A DNA stretch of 25,439 nucleotides, from NCBI GenBank assembly GCA_035551935.1, contig DASZMJ010000583.1:1-25439 (forward strand), written 5' to 3'. Below the pieces are notes generated by a model. That model was not told the DNA's origin and ran no database searches. It was given only the letters and a program-made list of their open reading frames with translations. This document shows positions 1 through 7,620 of the stretch, piece by piece. The DNA comes from DASZMJ01 sp035551935 (GTDB lineage Bacteria > Planctomycetota > Planctomycetia > Isosphaerales > Isosphaeraceae). Within the stretch, counting starts at the first letter, position 1, and each line of letters opens with the position of its first letter. The translations under genes were made by a program, and so were the position numbers.

Positions 1-81
1 GGAGCCGACAAAGAGTGACCCTTCCAGGCGATCCGGTTTGAACCCATCGACGATCCATGAGCGAATCGGGAGTTGATCCCC

Positions 82-423
82 GTGGGACGCGCATCCGGCC
101 CAAGCCTCGAGACACGTCGGGTTGAGTCGCCCGCCAGCGTCCGGGTCATCGACACGATCGAGATCAAGGCGTCCCTTCCCGTCGACCACGCGCCCGGCCT
201 GGTGGTGATCCTCGAGGATTACAGGCCGTCGGACCTGCCGGGCTTCGTCGGCCGCACCGTCCGGCTCCGCGACGATTCCGGCCGCACGACCCGCGCGCGG
301 ATCGAGGACGTCCGCGATCACGGGGCGACCGTCAGCTTCTTCTTCCCCGGGCTGAGCACGGCGGACGTGCCCGTCGGTTCGCGGGTCGAGTTCGGTGATG
401 GACTGGGGGACGGGGGCGAGTGA
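82..423 (+). CDS. Small hypothetical protein
   Basis: I do not recognise a family. The 113-residue product is mostly beta-prone (alternating V/R/D segments such as GRTVRLRDDSGRTTRARIED) and has no signal peptide or membrane segment, so it is probably a small cytoplasmic protein. I chose GTG at 82 because GGGAG at 68-72 lies 9 nt upstream. A TTG at 73 in the same frame would sit directly on that ribosome site, and an ATG at 57 is in another frame that closes after 22 codons. Third-position GC is as high as in neighbouring genes, which supports real coding. It stops just before a hairpin and the blaI promoter, so it appears to be its own unit. Confidence 0.6.
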   Translation: MGRASGPSLETRRVESPASVRVIDTIEIKASLPVDHAPGLVVILEDYRPSDLPGFVGRTVRLRDDSGRTTRARIEDVRDHGATVSFFFPGLSTADVPVGSRVEFGDGLGDGGE

Positions 424-462
424 TCGGTGCTCACGCCTGGGGGGACGTGGCGTGGGCCGATC
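422..462 (+). terminator. Candidate terminator hairpin after the small hypothetical gene
   Basis: GATCGG (422-427) pairs with CCGATC (457-462), and inside it CACGCC (432-437) pairs with GGCGTG (449-454), giving a two-part stem starting within the stop codon. No T-tract follows, so termination is inferred. The outer stem ends 6 bp before the -35 box of the next gene. Confidence 0.35.
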
Positions 463-468
463 GCCGCC

Positions 469-497
469 TTGACACCCCTCCCGGCTGTCGGTACGAT
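469..497 (+). promoter_or_regulatory. Sigma-70-type promoter of the blaI-blaR1 operon
   Basis: Perfect -35 TTGACA at 469-474, 17-bp spacer, -10 TACGAT at 492-497. The same -35, spacer length and -10 recur at 3682-3710 before the DUF1559 gene. The predicted start of transcription is near 504, so an operator downstream of the -10 would overlap initiation. Confidence 0.65.
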
Positions 498-513
498 CCC
501 GGCGACTAAAAAA

Positions 514-523
514 CCAAAATTGG
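514..523. promoter_or_regulatory. Possible BlaI operator half-palindrome
   Basis: CCAA-AA-TTGG at 514-523 is a 4+2+4 dyad in a short A-rich patch (actaaaaaaccaaaattgg), lying between the -10 box and the blaI ribosome site. An autoregulating BlaI-type repressor would be expected to bind about here. The dyad is short and does not match the textbook TACA/TGTA BlaI operator, so this is only a candidate. Confidence 0.25.
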
Positions 524-542
524 ACCACGGAGGGGCCGGGCG

Positions 543-932
543 ATGGGCAGGCCGAAGGCGAGGGAGCTGACGGGCCGCGAGCTGGAGGTGATGCACGTCG
601 TCTGGGACCGGGGCGAGGCGACGGTCGCCCAGGTGCGCGACACATTGGCGGCGTCGGGGATCGACCGCGCGATGACGACGGTCTCGACCCTGATCCGGAT
701 CCTCGCGGAGAAGGGGTTCCTCGTGGCGGTCCAGGACGGGCGGCCGGCGCGGTATCGGCCGGCGCGGAGCTACGAGGAGGTCTCGCGGAAGCTGCTCGGC
801 GAGGTGATCGAGCGGGTCTTCCGGGGGTCGCGCGAGCAGTTGCTCGTGCGGCTGATGGAGCAGCGGGGCCTCTCGGAGAAGGAGCGGGCGCTGCTGAAGG
901 AGGTCCTCCGCGGCCGGGAGTCGGGGCGATGA
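543..932 (+). CDS. BlaI/MecI/CopY-family transcriptional repressor
   Basis: A 129-residue winged-helix DNA-binding repressor of normal family length. Residues 9-72 carry the helix-turn-helix core (LTGRELEVMHVVWDRGEATVAQ, AMTTVSTLIRILAEKGFL, then a wing around GRPARYRP). Residues 73-129 are the helical dimerisation segment. In this family the dimer sits on its own promoter and is removed by proteolysis when the partner membrane sensor is activated. GGAGGGG at 529-535 lies 7 nt before the ATG. The stop overlaps the next start as ATGA, so repressor and M56 sensor are translationally coupled. I see no obvious N-F scissile bond like that of staphylococcal BlaI. Family call is firm; the regulon is unknown. 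Confidence 0.93.
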   Translation: MGRPKARELTGRELEVMHVVWDRGEATVAQVRDTLAASGIDRAMTTVSTLIRILAEKGFLVAVQDGRPARYRPARSYEEVSRKLLGEVIERVFRGSREQLLVRLMEQRGLSEKERALLKEVLRGRESGR

Positions 933-3649
933 ACGAGTTGGGCCTGGCGCTGGTCGTCGTGGCGCTGCGGGGCGCGGCGTTCGCGGCGGTCGTGGTCGTC
1001 GTCTACGCGGCCCTCGGCCGGCGCGGCCCGGCGGGCCGGTCGTTCGCGGCGCTCGCCGGCCTCGTCGGCCTGGCGATCGTCCCCGCCTTGGCCCTGGCGC
1101 CCTGGCCGTCCCGCGGGTTGGTGGTCCCCCGGATCGCGACGAGACCGCCAAGGATTCTCCCGTCCGCGATCAAGCCGCCGTCGATCCTTCCTCGACCCCG
1201 GCTGCACGCCGCGCCTCCGCCCAGGTTGCGGGCGGCCGCCGCGAGGCCCGAGCGATCCACCGATTCCTCGATTTCGACCCATGTTGCCGGGCCTTCCGGC
1301 GAGACACCGGGCTGGCGATGGCCGGCGTGGGCGGCGCTGGGGATGATCGCGGCGACGGGGTTCGGCCTCGTCCGCCTGGCGATCGGCCTGGCGACGGTCC
1401 GCGCATGTCGGGCGCGGAGCGTCCCCGTCGTCGACCGGCGCCTGATCGATCTGGTCGAGGAGCTTCGGGCCGCGATCGGCTGTCGCGCGACGGTCGAGTT
1501 GCGCGAGTCCGCATTCCTCACGACCGCGGCGACGATCGGCTGGCGACGGCCGATCGTGCTGCTGCCACGCGACTGGCGCCACTGGCTCGAGGCCGAGCGG
1601 CGCGTAGTGCTGGCGCACGAGCTGGCGCACATCCGCCGCGGCGACTTCGGCGCGGCCCTGCTCGCCCAGGCGAGCCTGGCCTTGAGCTTCTATCAACCGC
1701 TGGCGCACTGGTTCGCCGGCCGGCTCCGCCTCGAGCAGGAGCTGGCCGCCGACGACCTGGGCGCGACCTTGTCGGGGGGCCGCGTGGCCTACCTGACGAC
1801 CCTCGCGGGCCTGGCCTTGCGGCAGGATGCCCGGCCGGCGGCCTGGCCCGCGCGTTCGTTCCTCCCGACCCGGGGGACCTTTCTCAGGAGAATCGAGATG
1901 CTGCGCGACGGACGGAGCCCGCGTTCCCATCACCTTTCTCGAGGCGCCCGCGTGGCGACCATCGGCCTCTTGACGACCTTCGGCGTCGTGGCCGCCGCGT
2001 TGCGGGGGCCGGTCGCCCCCGGCGTCGCGCTGGCCCAGGTCGCCGGCCCGTCGCCGGGCGAGGCCAAGGCGACCGGCAAGCCCGACGCGGCCGATCGGCC
2101 CTTCGACCTGTCGTACATCCCCGCCGACGCGGCCGTGGTCGTCGCCGTGCGTCCCGCGGCCGTCGGGAGTCGGCCCGAGTTGGCGGCCCTGGCCGACTCC
2201 CTGAACAAGGGCCCGTTCGCCAGCCTCGGCGTCCCGGCCGAGGCCATCGAGCAGGCCACCTTCGTCATGACCCGCCAGGGCCCCAACGCCTTCAAGGACG
2301 ACGCGGACTCCCTCTTCCCGCTCAACTACGGCGGCCTGGTCCTCCGCGCCGACGAGGGCCGCGGCTGGGACGAGACGCTCCGCCGCTTCAAGCAAAAGGC
2401 CATCGAGGCGAAGTACGCCGGGCATTCGTATTTCAAGTCGACGGCCGTCGAGGGCCTCTGCTTCGCGACGCCCGACGCGCGGACGCTCGTCATCGACTCC
2501 GAGCCGCACGTCCGTCGGGCGTTGTCGTGGAACAACGGCAGGAAGACGCCCCCGGCGTGGGCCGACTCGTTCCGACGACTCGGCAAGGGCCAGGCGGCGG
2601 CGGTGGTGGACGTCGCGTGGTTCCGCACGCTCTTCGCCCCGTTGCTGACGCAGTCGGAGGCCACCCTCTTCGCCCTCCCGCTGGCGCCGATCTGGGAGGA
2701 GACCGACACGCTCGTCCTCGGCGTCGACGCGGCCGGCTCCCTGACGATCCAGGGCGAGCTGACGGGCCGTTCCGAGGCCGGCGTCGACAAGGTCGCCAGG
2801 ACGCTCGACGCGATCCTGACCCTCGCCCGCAACGCCAAGGACGGCGCCCGACGGCTCCTCGCCATGGAATTGTTCGGGGCGCAGCCCGGCAAGACGAAGG
2901 AAGCCTTCATCATACAACAGGTCGCCGACCTCGCGGACGACCTGCTCAAGACCGCGACCGTCGAGCGCGACGGCACGACTGCGCGGTTGCGGCTGGCCTC
3001 GGAGATCGACCCGGTCGACCTGATCCTCAGCGCCCTGCCCGTCGCCGAGGAGGAGGCCCGCCAGTCCGCCAACCTCGACAACCTCCGGCGGATCGGCAAG
3101 GCCCTCAACGACTACCGCGCCGCGCACGGCCGCTTCCCGCCGGCCGTCGTGCTCGGGCCCGACGGCAAGACGCCGCATAGCTGGCGCGTGGAGCTGCTGC
3201 CGTACCTCAACCTGTCGGAATTCTCCAAGGAGTACAGGCTCGACGAGCCCTGGGACGGCGTGCACAATCGCCAGCTCGTCGCCCGGATGCCCGACGTCTT
3301 CGGCGGCCCCGGCGTCGGCGGCGAGGCGGGCAAGACCTCGTACCTGATGTTCACGACCCCCGACGGCCCCTTAAACCCCCAGCCGAGCAAGCAAGGCCCG
3401 ACCGTCGACGACCTTCGCGGGGCCAACAAGGGGATCACCGCGATCGTCTTCGAGGCGCAGGGCAAGGCCGTCGACTGGACCGCGCCGACCGACTTCATCG
3501 GCGGCGACGGGCCGTTCCCGGCCCCGCCGGCCGACGGGAAGGCCTCAAGGCCCTTCGGCGTCGTCACGGCCGGCGGCGAAGTCGAGCTCGTCGGCGCCGA
3601 CATCGTCATCGGCGATCCGGCGGTCATCCCCGCCAGGGTGCGGCGCTGA
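929..3649 (+). CDS. BlaR1-like M56 metallopeptidase sensor with DUF1559-like periplasmic domain
   Basis: A 906-residue membrane protein. Hydrophobic segments near 3-27 and 38-58 and about 133-156 precede a zinc-metalloprotease core: HELAH at 230-234 (HExxH) and the ELAAD helix with Glu271 as likely third ligand. Another membrane segment lies at about 339-358, followed by about 540 periplasmic residues. In classical BlaR1/MecR1 that region is a penicillin-binding domain; no SxxK/KTG transpeptidase set is seen here. Instead residues from about 391 (FDLSYIPADAAVVVAVRP) to about 890, including NLDNLRRIGKALNDYRAAHG and SWRVELLPYLN, follow the architecture of the next gene product, a DUF1559 protein. 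It probably senses an envelope signal and cleaves BlaI. The ligand is unknown. ATGA overlap with the repressor gene. Confidence 0.88.
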   Translation: MNELGLALVVVALRGAAFAAVVVVVYAALGRRGPAGRSFAALAGLVGLAIVPALALAPWPSRGLVVPRIATRPPRILPSAIKPPSILPRPRLHAAPPPRLRAAAARPERSTDSSISTHVAGPSGETPGWRWPAWAALGMIAATGFGLVRLAIGLATVRACRARSVPVVDRRLIDLVEELRAAIGCRATVELRESAFLTTAATIGWRRPIVLLPRDWRHWLEAERRVVLAHELAHIRRGDFGAALLAQASLALSFYQPLAHWFAGRLRLEQELAADDLGATLSGGRVAYLTTLAGLALRQDARPAAWPARSFLPTRGTFLRRIEMLRDGRSPRSHHLSRGARVATIGLLTTFGVVAAALRGPVAPGVALAQVAGPSPGEAKATGKPDAADRPFDLSYIPADAAVVVAVRPAAVGSRPELAALADSLNKGPFASLGVPAEAIEQATFVMTRQGPNAFKDDADSLFPLNYGGLVLRADEGRGWDETLRRFKQKAIEAKYAGHSYFKSTAVEGLCFATPDARTLVIDSEPHVRRALSWNNGRKTPPAWADSFRRLGKGQAAAVVDVAWFRTLFAPLLTQSEATLFALPLAPIWEETDTLVLGVDAAGSLTIQGELTGRSEAGVDKVARTLDAILTLARNAKDGARRLLAMELFGAQPGKTKEAFIIQQVADLADDLLKTATVERDGTTARLRLASEIDPVDLILSALPVAEEEARQSANLDNLRRIGKALNDYRAAHGRFPPAVVLGPDGKTPHSWRVELLPYLNLSEFSKEYRLDEPWDGVHNRQLVARMPDVFGGPGVGGEAGKTSYLMFTTPDGPLNPQPSKQGPTVDDLRGANKGITAIVFEAQGKAVDWTAPTDFIGGDGPFPAPPADGKASRPFGVVTAGGEVELVGADIVIGDPAVIPARVRR

Positions 3650-3657
3650 GCCGCCTT

Positions 3658-3675
3658 CCCCGAAATTCTTCGGGG
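3658..3675 (+). terminator. Short hairpin after the blaR1-like gene
   Basis: CCCCGAA (3658-3664), 4-nt loop, TTCGGGG (3669-3675): a perfect 7-bp stem 8 nt after the stop. It lacks a T-tract and lies just before the next -35 box, so it may be a weak terminator or insulator between the two units. Confidence 0.45.
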
Positions 3676-3681
3676 ATATCC

Positions 3682-3710
3682 TTGACAGCCGTCGTTGCCT
3701 GCTTTACGAT
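3682..3710 (+). promoter_or_regulatory. Sigma-70-type promoter of the secreted DUF1559 gene
   Basis: TTGACA at 3682-3687, 17-bp spacer, TACGAT at 3705-3710, identical in both boxes and in spacing to the blaI promoter at 469-497. It lies 42 bp before the ATG at 3753. No copy of the CCAAAATTGG dyad is present here. Confidence 0.6.
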
Positions 3711-3752
3711 TCGACGGGTCCGACCACCCTCGGCTCGAATGGGGCTACGACG

Positions 3753-5417
3753 ATGCGACGAAACGCAAGGTATGTCGGGGTACTCGTGACGATGACGGCC
3801 GGCGTGCTGGCCCTGGCCCTGCGGGGTCCGGGCCAGCCGCCGGCATTGGCGGCGCCGCAGGGTGCGCCGAAGGCGACCGCGGTGATCGACCCGAAGGCGC
3901 TGCCGGCCGACGCGACGTTGGTCCTGGCCATCCGGTCGGCCGAGCTGCTGAAGAAGCCAGCGTACAAGCCGATCGTCGACATCCTGGGCGAGTCGAAGAG
4001 CGGGCCTGCGGCCTTCCCGCTCGACAAGATCGAGTCGGCCTTCGTCATGTGGCGCGCGGGGGGAGAGGTCGACCCGAATGGGCCGCCGATCCCGCCGCCG
4101 TCGCGGGTCATCGTGCGGACGACGACGCCGTATGATTGGAAGGCCTACGCCAAGGCCCAGAACCCGAGCGGCGAGGAGCGCGAGGTCAAGGGCAAGACGT
4201 ACGTCCGCATCGGCAACGACCCGTTCGGCTTCTCCATCGGCGTCGTCGACGATCGGACGATGGCCATCGCCCCCGAGGCCGAGATGCAGCGCCTCCTGGC
4301 CGGCGACAAGGAGCCCGACGGCGCCCATGCCTGGGACGACGCCTGGAAGCAGGTCGCGAAGGGCCAGGCCGCGCTCGTCGTCGACGGCGCCTGGCTGGCC
4401 GCGCAGATCAAGAAACTCCAGGACAGCCCGTTCTTCGGCGAGCAGGGCAAGGCCAAGCTCGAGCCGTTCAAGCCGCTCTGGGAGGACGCCAGGAGTGTGG
4501 CGATCTCCGTCGACGAGACGACCGGCCTCTCGCTCGACGCCGTCGCGCTCTGCGAGACCGAGGAGGCCGCGAAGCGCGTCGCCGACGCCTTCGACGCGGT
4601 CGTGACCCTCAGCAAGCCGGCCGTCGAGGGCATCCTGGCCGACCTCGCCGCCAAGGAGGAGGCCAAGGCCCCGGCCAAGTTCCTCGAGGAGGGAATCCTC
4701 CCGCTCTTGAACGACATCAAGATCGACCGCGACGGCAAGACCGTCCGGGTCCGGGGCGCGGCCAGGTTCGATGTCAAGCTCGCGGTCGAGACGTTCGCCG
4801 CCGCCATCAAGTCGTCCCGCGCCGCCGCCAAGCGATCCCAGAGCATCAACAATCTCAAGCAGATCGCCCTGGCCCTCCACAACTACCACTCGGCCCATGA
4901 CACCTTCCCGCCGCCGGCCATCAAGAGTAAGGAGGGCAAGCCGCTGTTGAGCTGGCGGGTGGCGATCCTGCCTTATCTCGAACAGCAGGCCCTGTACGAC
5001 CAGTTCCACCTCGACGAGCCCTGGAACAGCGAGCACAACAAGGCGCTCCTCGACAAGATCCCGCCGATCTTCCGCGCCCCGAACGCCAAGACCAAGGCGA
5101 CGAGCTCGTGCTACTACGCCCTCACCGGCCCCGACGCGATCTTCAAGGAGGACGGCACGAAGCTCCAGGAAATCACCGACGGCACCTCGAACACGATCGC
5201 CGTCGTCGAGGCCGACCGCGAGATCCCCTGGACCAAGCCCGAGGACATCTCCTACGACGCCGAGAAGGACGTCCCCAAGCTCGGCGGCATCTCCGAAGGG
5301 GGCTCCAACGCCGCCTTCGCCGACGGCTCGGTCCGCTTCCTCAAGAAAGACATCGACGAGCAGACCCTCCGTGCCCTCTTCACCCGCGCCGGCGGCGAGG
5401 TCGTGCAGATCCCTTGA
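3753..5417 (+). CDS. Secreted DUF1559 (SBP_bac_10-like) protein, paralogous to the BlaR1-like sensor tail
   Basis: A 554-residue exported protein. Residues 1-34 form a signal peptide (MRRNAR, hydrophobic core, then ALAA). The start of the mature part (IDPKALPADATLVLAIRS) and the whole length up to the C-terminus align by eye with the periplasmic half of the upstream M56 protein. Residues about 360-545 carry DUF1559 signatures: SINNLKQIALALHNYHSAHD, SWRVAILPYLEQQALYDQFH, DEPWNSEHN, and a terminal block SEGGSNAAFADGSVRFL. In typical members this last block starts with His (H-x9-DG); here the His position is Ser or Glu. The type-IV-pilin-like N-terminal helix common in DUF1559 proteins is absent. 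Role unknown; it could be a decoy, ligand binder or partner of the sensor. Weak GGGG ribosome site at 3741-3744. Confidence 0.85.
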   Translation: MRRNARYVGVLVTMTAGVLALALRGPGQPPALAAPQGAPKATAVIDPKALPADATLVLAIRSAELLKKPAYKPIVDILGESKSGPAAFPLDKIESAFVMWRAGGEVDPNGPPIPPPSRVIVRTTTPYDWKAYAKAQNPSGEEREVKGKTYVRIGNDPFGFSIGVVDDRTMAIAPEAEMQRLLAGDKEPDGAHAWDDAWKQVAKGQAALVVDGAWLAAQIKKLQDSPFFGEQGKAKLEPFKPLWEDARSVAISVDETTGLSLDAVALCETEEAAKRVADAFDAVVTLSKPAVEGILADLAAKEEAKAPAKFLEEGILPLLNDIKIDRDGKTVRVRGAARFDVKLAVETFAAAIKSSRAAAKRSQSINNLKQIALALHNYHSAHDTFPPPAIKSKEGKPLLSWRVAILPYLEQQALYDQFHLDEPWNSEHNKALLDKIPPIFRAPNAKTKATSSCYYALTGPDAIFKEDGTKLQEITDGTSNTIAVVEADREIPWTKPEDISYDAEKDVPKLGGISEGGSNAAFADGSVRFLKKDIDEQTLRALFTRAGGEVVQIP

Positions 5418-5432
5418 ACCCGACATGACGGT

Positions 5433-5603
5433 GCGGGCCGGCCGTCCGTCCTCTCCGTAGCAGGCACGCTCCGCGTGCCGTCCGTTCCCCTTCTTCGTAG
5501 CAGGCACGCTCCGCGTGCCGTCCGCCATCACCCAAGAACGTTGTGGGCGGGCGGACGGCACGCGGAGCGTGCCTGCTATGGAGAGGACGGACGGCCGGCC
5601 CGC
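5433..5603. repeat. 171-bp element with near-perfect 52-bp inverted repeats and a third internal copy
   Basis: Left arm 5433-5484 and right arm 5552-5603 are reverse complements over 52 nt with a single difference (G at 5457 against T at 5579), which would still be a G-U pair in RNA. Within the 67-nt loop, 5497-5524 repeats the inner 28 nt of the left arm (5457-5484) directly. Each copy has a palindromic core GGCACGC-TCC-GCGTGCC. It looks like a dispersed intergenic palindrome family or MITE-like element; as RNA it would form a very long hairpin and could end transcription from both sides. Confidence 0.85.
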
Positions 5604-5724
5604 CCAGGGGGAGAGGGGGGAAAAGTGCGGATATCGACGCATTTTCACCCTCCACACTTGGGGCGGGGGCCGGTGACTCGAAGTCGAGGACCTTGCAAAC
5701 CCCCAGGCGCGGGCGCTCGCGGCA

Positions 5725-5753
5725 TTGCTCGCGCGGTCGGGGCTTGATAAGAT
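5725..5753 (+). promoter_or_regulatory. Possible promoter of the zinc-ribbon gene
   Basis: TTGCTC at 5725-5730, 17-bp spacer, TAAGAT at 5748-5753. The match to consensus is moderate (3/6 and 4/6). The position, 75 bp before the chosen start, is reasonable. Confidence 0.35.
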
Positions 5754-5828
5754 GCATCCTCCGGGACGACGGTGTTCCCGATGGGGCCGTCGCCGGGCGT
5801 CGTGCGGGGCCGGTGGTGGGGGCCGACC

Positions 5829-7118
5829 ATGACGATCAAGTTCCCCTGCCCGAAGTGCGGCCAGGGCAACGCGGCCGAGCACGACTGGGTGGGCCGTGAG
5901 GTCCAGTGCGGGCGTTGCGGGACCGCGATCCAGGTGCCCTATCCCAAGCCGCAGGTGCTTGATGTCCCCACGCCCGCCGCGCCCGCCGCGGCCCCGACAC
6001 CCGACGCGGCGACGCCCTTGCTCAAGTTCCGGTGCGGTTCCTGCGGGACCCGGAACGAGGCCGAACGGTCGCTCGCGGGCGAGACGGTGCAGTGCGGCTC
6101 CTGCGGCGCCTGGCTGCTCGTCCCCGGCGCTCCGGCCCGCGGCGGCCCCGGGCCGAGATCGAGGCCGAAGCCGGCCCGGGCCAGGAGGCTGTCGGACCCG
6201 GGCGACGACCTCGACGACGTCGATACTCGGCGACGGCCCGCGTACCCAACGGCGGCCCCGACCCGGGCGGTCCCGGGGGCCGCACCCGCGGCGGGGACCG
6301 AATCCCTCGACTTCCCCTTCGGCTGGGTGCTCTTCGTCGTCGCCCTGGTCTGCGTGTTCCTCGGCGGCCTCGGCGTCATCTTCCCGCGCGCCGGGGTCGC
6401 CCTGGCGTACCTGATCGGCTTCGTCGCCGGGAGCACCTTCGTCGCGGGCGTGGCCTGGACGATCGCCTCCGCCTTCAAGGAGCGGTGGGCGTTCGCGAGC
6501 GTGTCGGTGGGGCTGATGCTGCTGCTCTTCGGGGTCGCGGTCTACCTCATCGCGGGGGGCCGGTTGCCGGCCCCTCGGACCGGGACCGGGGCCGGGCCGC
6601 CGGCGCAGGCCGAGGCGAAGGCGGACGGGGCAGGGGGGGAGGGCGAGGGGTACGATTCGTCGCCGACCGAGACCGAACGGCCGGCGGCTGCCTCGGGGGC
6701 CGCGGGGGTCGCGGTCGACTTGCCCGACCCGCCCCAGGAGCCGGACCTCGGCGCGGCCGACCAGATCGAGGCCGGCCGCCTCCTCGACGTCCACCACGCA
6801 GCGGTCCGGTCGTGGCTCGACGAATGCTGGCAGCGGCTCCGGCGCGCGCACACCGACAATCGGGTCGTGACCGTGACCCTCCGCGGGATCGAGGAGCCCG
6901 ACTTGCTGGACCAGATCCAGGAACACCTCCGCGCCAGTCTCGAAGCGGTGGGCGCCACGGCCGCCGTCGGCAGGGCCTATCGCGACGGCGTCCGCGCCGT
7001 CGCCGGCCCGGTGCCGGACCTGGAGGCCCTCGCCGTCCGGATCGACCTCGGCGTCCCGTTCCGCGCCGACATCAACGGCCGCGACATGACCCTGACCATC
7101 GAGAAGAACGCCAAGTGA
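5829..7118 (+). CDS. Double zinc-ribbon membrane protein of unknown function
   Basis: A 429-residue protein with two four-cysteine ribbons at the N-terminus: Cys7, 10, 27, 30 (FPCPKCGQ, VQCGRCG) and Cys69, 72, 89, 92 (FRCGSCGT, VQCGSCGA). The second ribbon is clearly a repeat of the first. A Pro/Arg/Asp-rich linker (about 101-158) leads to three hydrophobic segments at about 164-186, 189-214 and 221-243, then a Gly/Glu-rich linker and a mixed alpha/beta C-terminal domain (about 310-429) I do not recognise. Ribbons of the MJ0042 type joined to membrane segments are common in planctomycetes; no function is established. I chose ATG 5829 because MTIKFPCPKCG is the usual beginning of such ribbons; in-frame upstream codons to 5772 look non-conserved. 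Confidence 0.75.
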   Translation: MTIKFPCPKCGQGNAAEHDWVGREVQCGRCGTAIQVPYPKPQVLDVPTPAAPAAAPTPDAATPLLKFRCGSCGTRNEAERSLAGETVQCGSCGAWLLVPGAPARGGPGPRSRPKPARARRLSDPGDDLDDVDTRRRPAYPTAAPTRAVPGAAPAAGTESLDFPFGWVLFVVALVCVFLGGLGVIFPRAGVALAYLIGFVAGSTFVAGVAWTIASAFKERWAFASVSVGLMLLLFGVAVYLIAGGRLPAPRTGTGAGPPAQAEAKADGAGGEGEGYDSSPTETERPAAASGAAGVAVDLPDPPQEPDLGAADQIEAGRLLDVHHAAVRSWLDECWQRLRRAHTDNRVVTVTLRGIEEPDLLDQIQEHLRASLEAVGATAAVGRAYRDGVRAVAGPVPDLEALAVRIDLGVPFRADINGRDMTLTIEKNAK

Positions 7119-7135
7119 TCCGGATCCGACCGACC

Positions 7136-7597
7136 ATGGCCTACTGGCTCTTCAAATCCGAGCCCGGCTGCTTCTCCTTCGCCGACCTCCTGGCCGCGCC
7201 GGGACGAAAGACGGGCTGGGACGGGGTGCGAAACTACCAGGCGCGGAACATGCTGCGCGACGAGGTGCACGTCGGCGACCGCGTCCTCTTCTACCACTCC
7301 AACGCCGACCCGCCCGCGATCGCCGGGGTCGCCGAGGTCGTCGAGGCCGGCCACCCCGACCCGACCGCCCTCGACCCCGACGCCGAGCACTTCGACCCCA
7401 GGAGCCGGCCCGACGCCCCGACGTGGTACCAGGTCACCATCCGCGCCCTCCGGCCGATCGAGCCGCCGCTGGGCCTGCCGGCCCTGCGGTCCATCCCCGA
7501 GCTGGCCGGCATGGAGCTGCTCCGCAAGGGGAGCCGGCTCTCGATCCAGCGGGTCTCGCCATCGGAGTGGGAGACGATCATGAAGGCCGCCGGGTGA
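7136..7597 (+). CDS. EVE-domain protein
   Basis: A 153-residue single-domain protein of the EVE family (PUA-like fold, thymocyte nuclear protein 1 type). It begins MAYWLFKSEPGCFSF and contains GWDGVRNYQARNMLRD, VGDRVLFYHSN and IAGVAEVVEAGHPDPTA, the typical order of family motifs. EVE domains are thought to bind modified nucleobases; a specific substrate cannot be read here. The length equals that of the stand-alone family. I used ATG 7136 since MAYW matches the family start. A GTG at 7115 overlapping the previous stop is possible and would add seven residues. It is probably co-transcribed with the zinc-ribbon gene. Confidence 0.9.
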   Translation: MAYWLFKSEPGCFSFADLLAAPGRKTGWDGVRNYQARNMLRDEVHVGDRVLFYHSNADPPAIAGVAEVVEAGHPDPTALDPDAEHFDPRSRPDAPTWYQVTIRALRPIEPPLGLPALRSIPELAGMELLRKGSRLSIQRVSPSEWETIMKAAG

Positions 7598-7620
7598 CGG
7601 CCGGCCGGGAGTTGATCCAG

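Larger units (their letters stand above)
5418..5828. other. 411-bp intergenic region rich in repeats
   Basis: No gene is credible here. Apparent reading frames in it are low-complexity readings of the repeats. It contains a 52-bp inverted repeat with an internal third copy of the same motif (5433-5603), a purine-rich repeat core shared with recQ (5603-5619), and then about 200 bp of single-copy-looking DNA that ends in the putative promoter of the zinc-ribbon gene. Confidence 0.7.

Noticed and set aside
1..18. Tail of an upstream gene (GADKE then stop)
   Set aside because: Five codons are not enough to support a coding call.
57..125. ATG-start reading frame before the first gene
   Set aside because: It closes after 22 codons and is out of frame with the longer, better supported frame starting at 82.
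929..3649. Genuine beta-lactam resistance sensor
   Set aside because: M56 and BlaI homology are clear, but there is no penicillin-binding domain and no beta-lactamase gene nearby, so antibiotic sensing is not supported.
5457..5524. Two 28-nt direct repeats as a mini CRISPR
   Set aside because: Only 12 nt separate them and an inverted third copy exists; this is an intergenic palindrome family.
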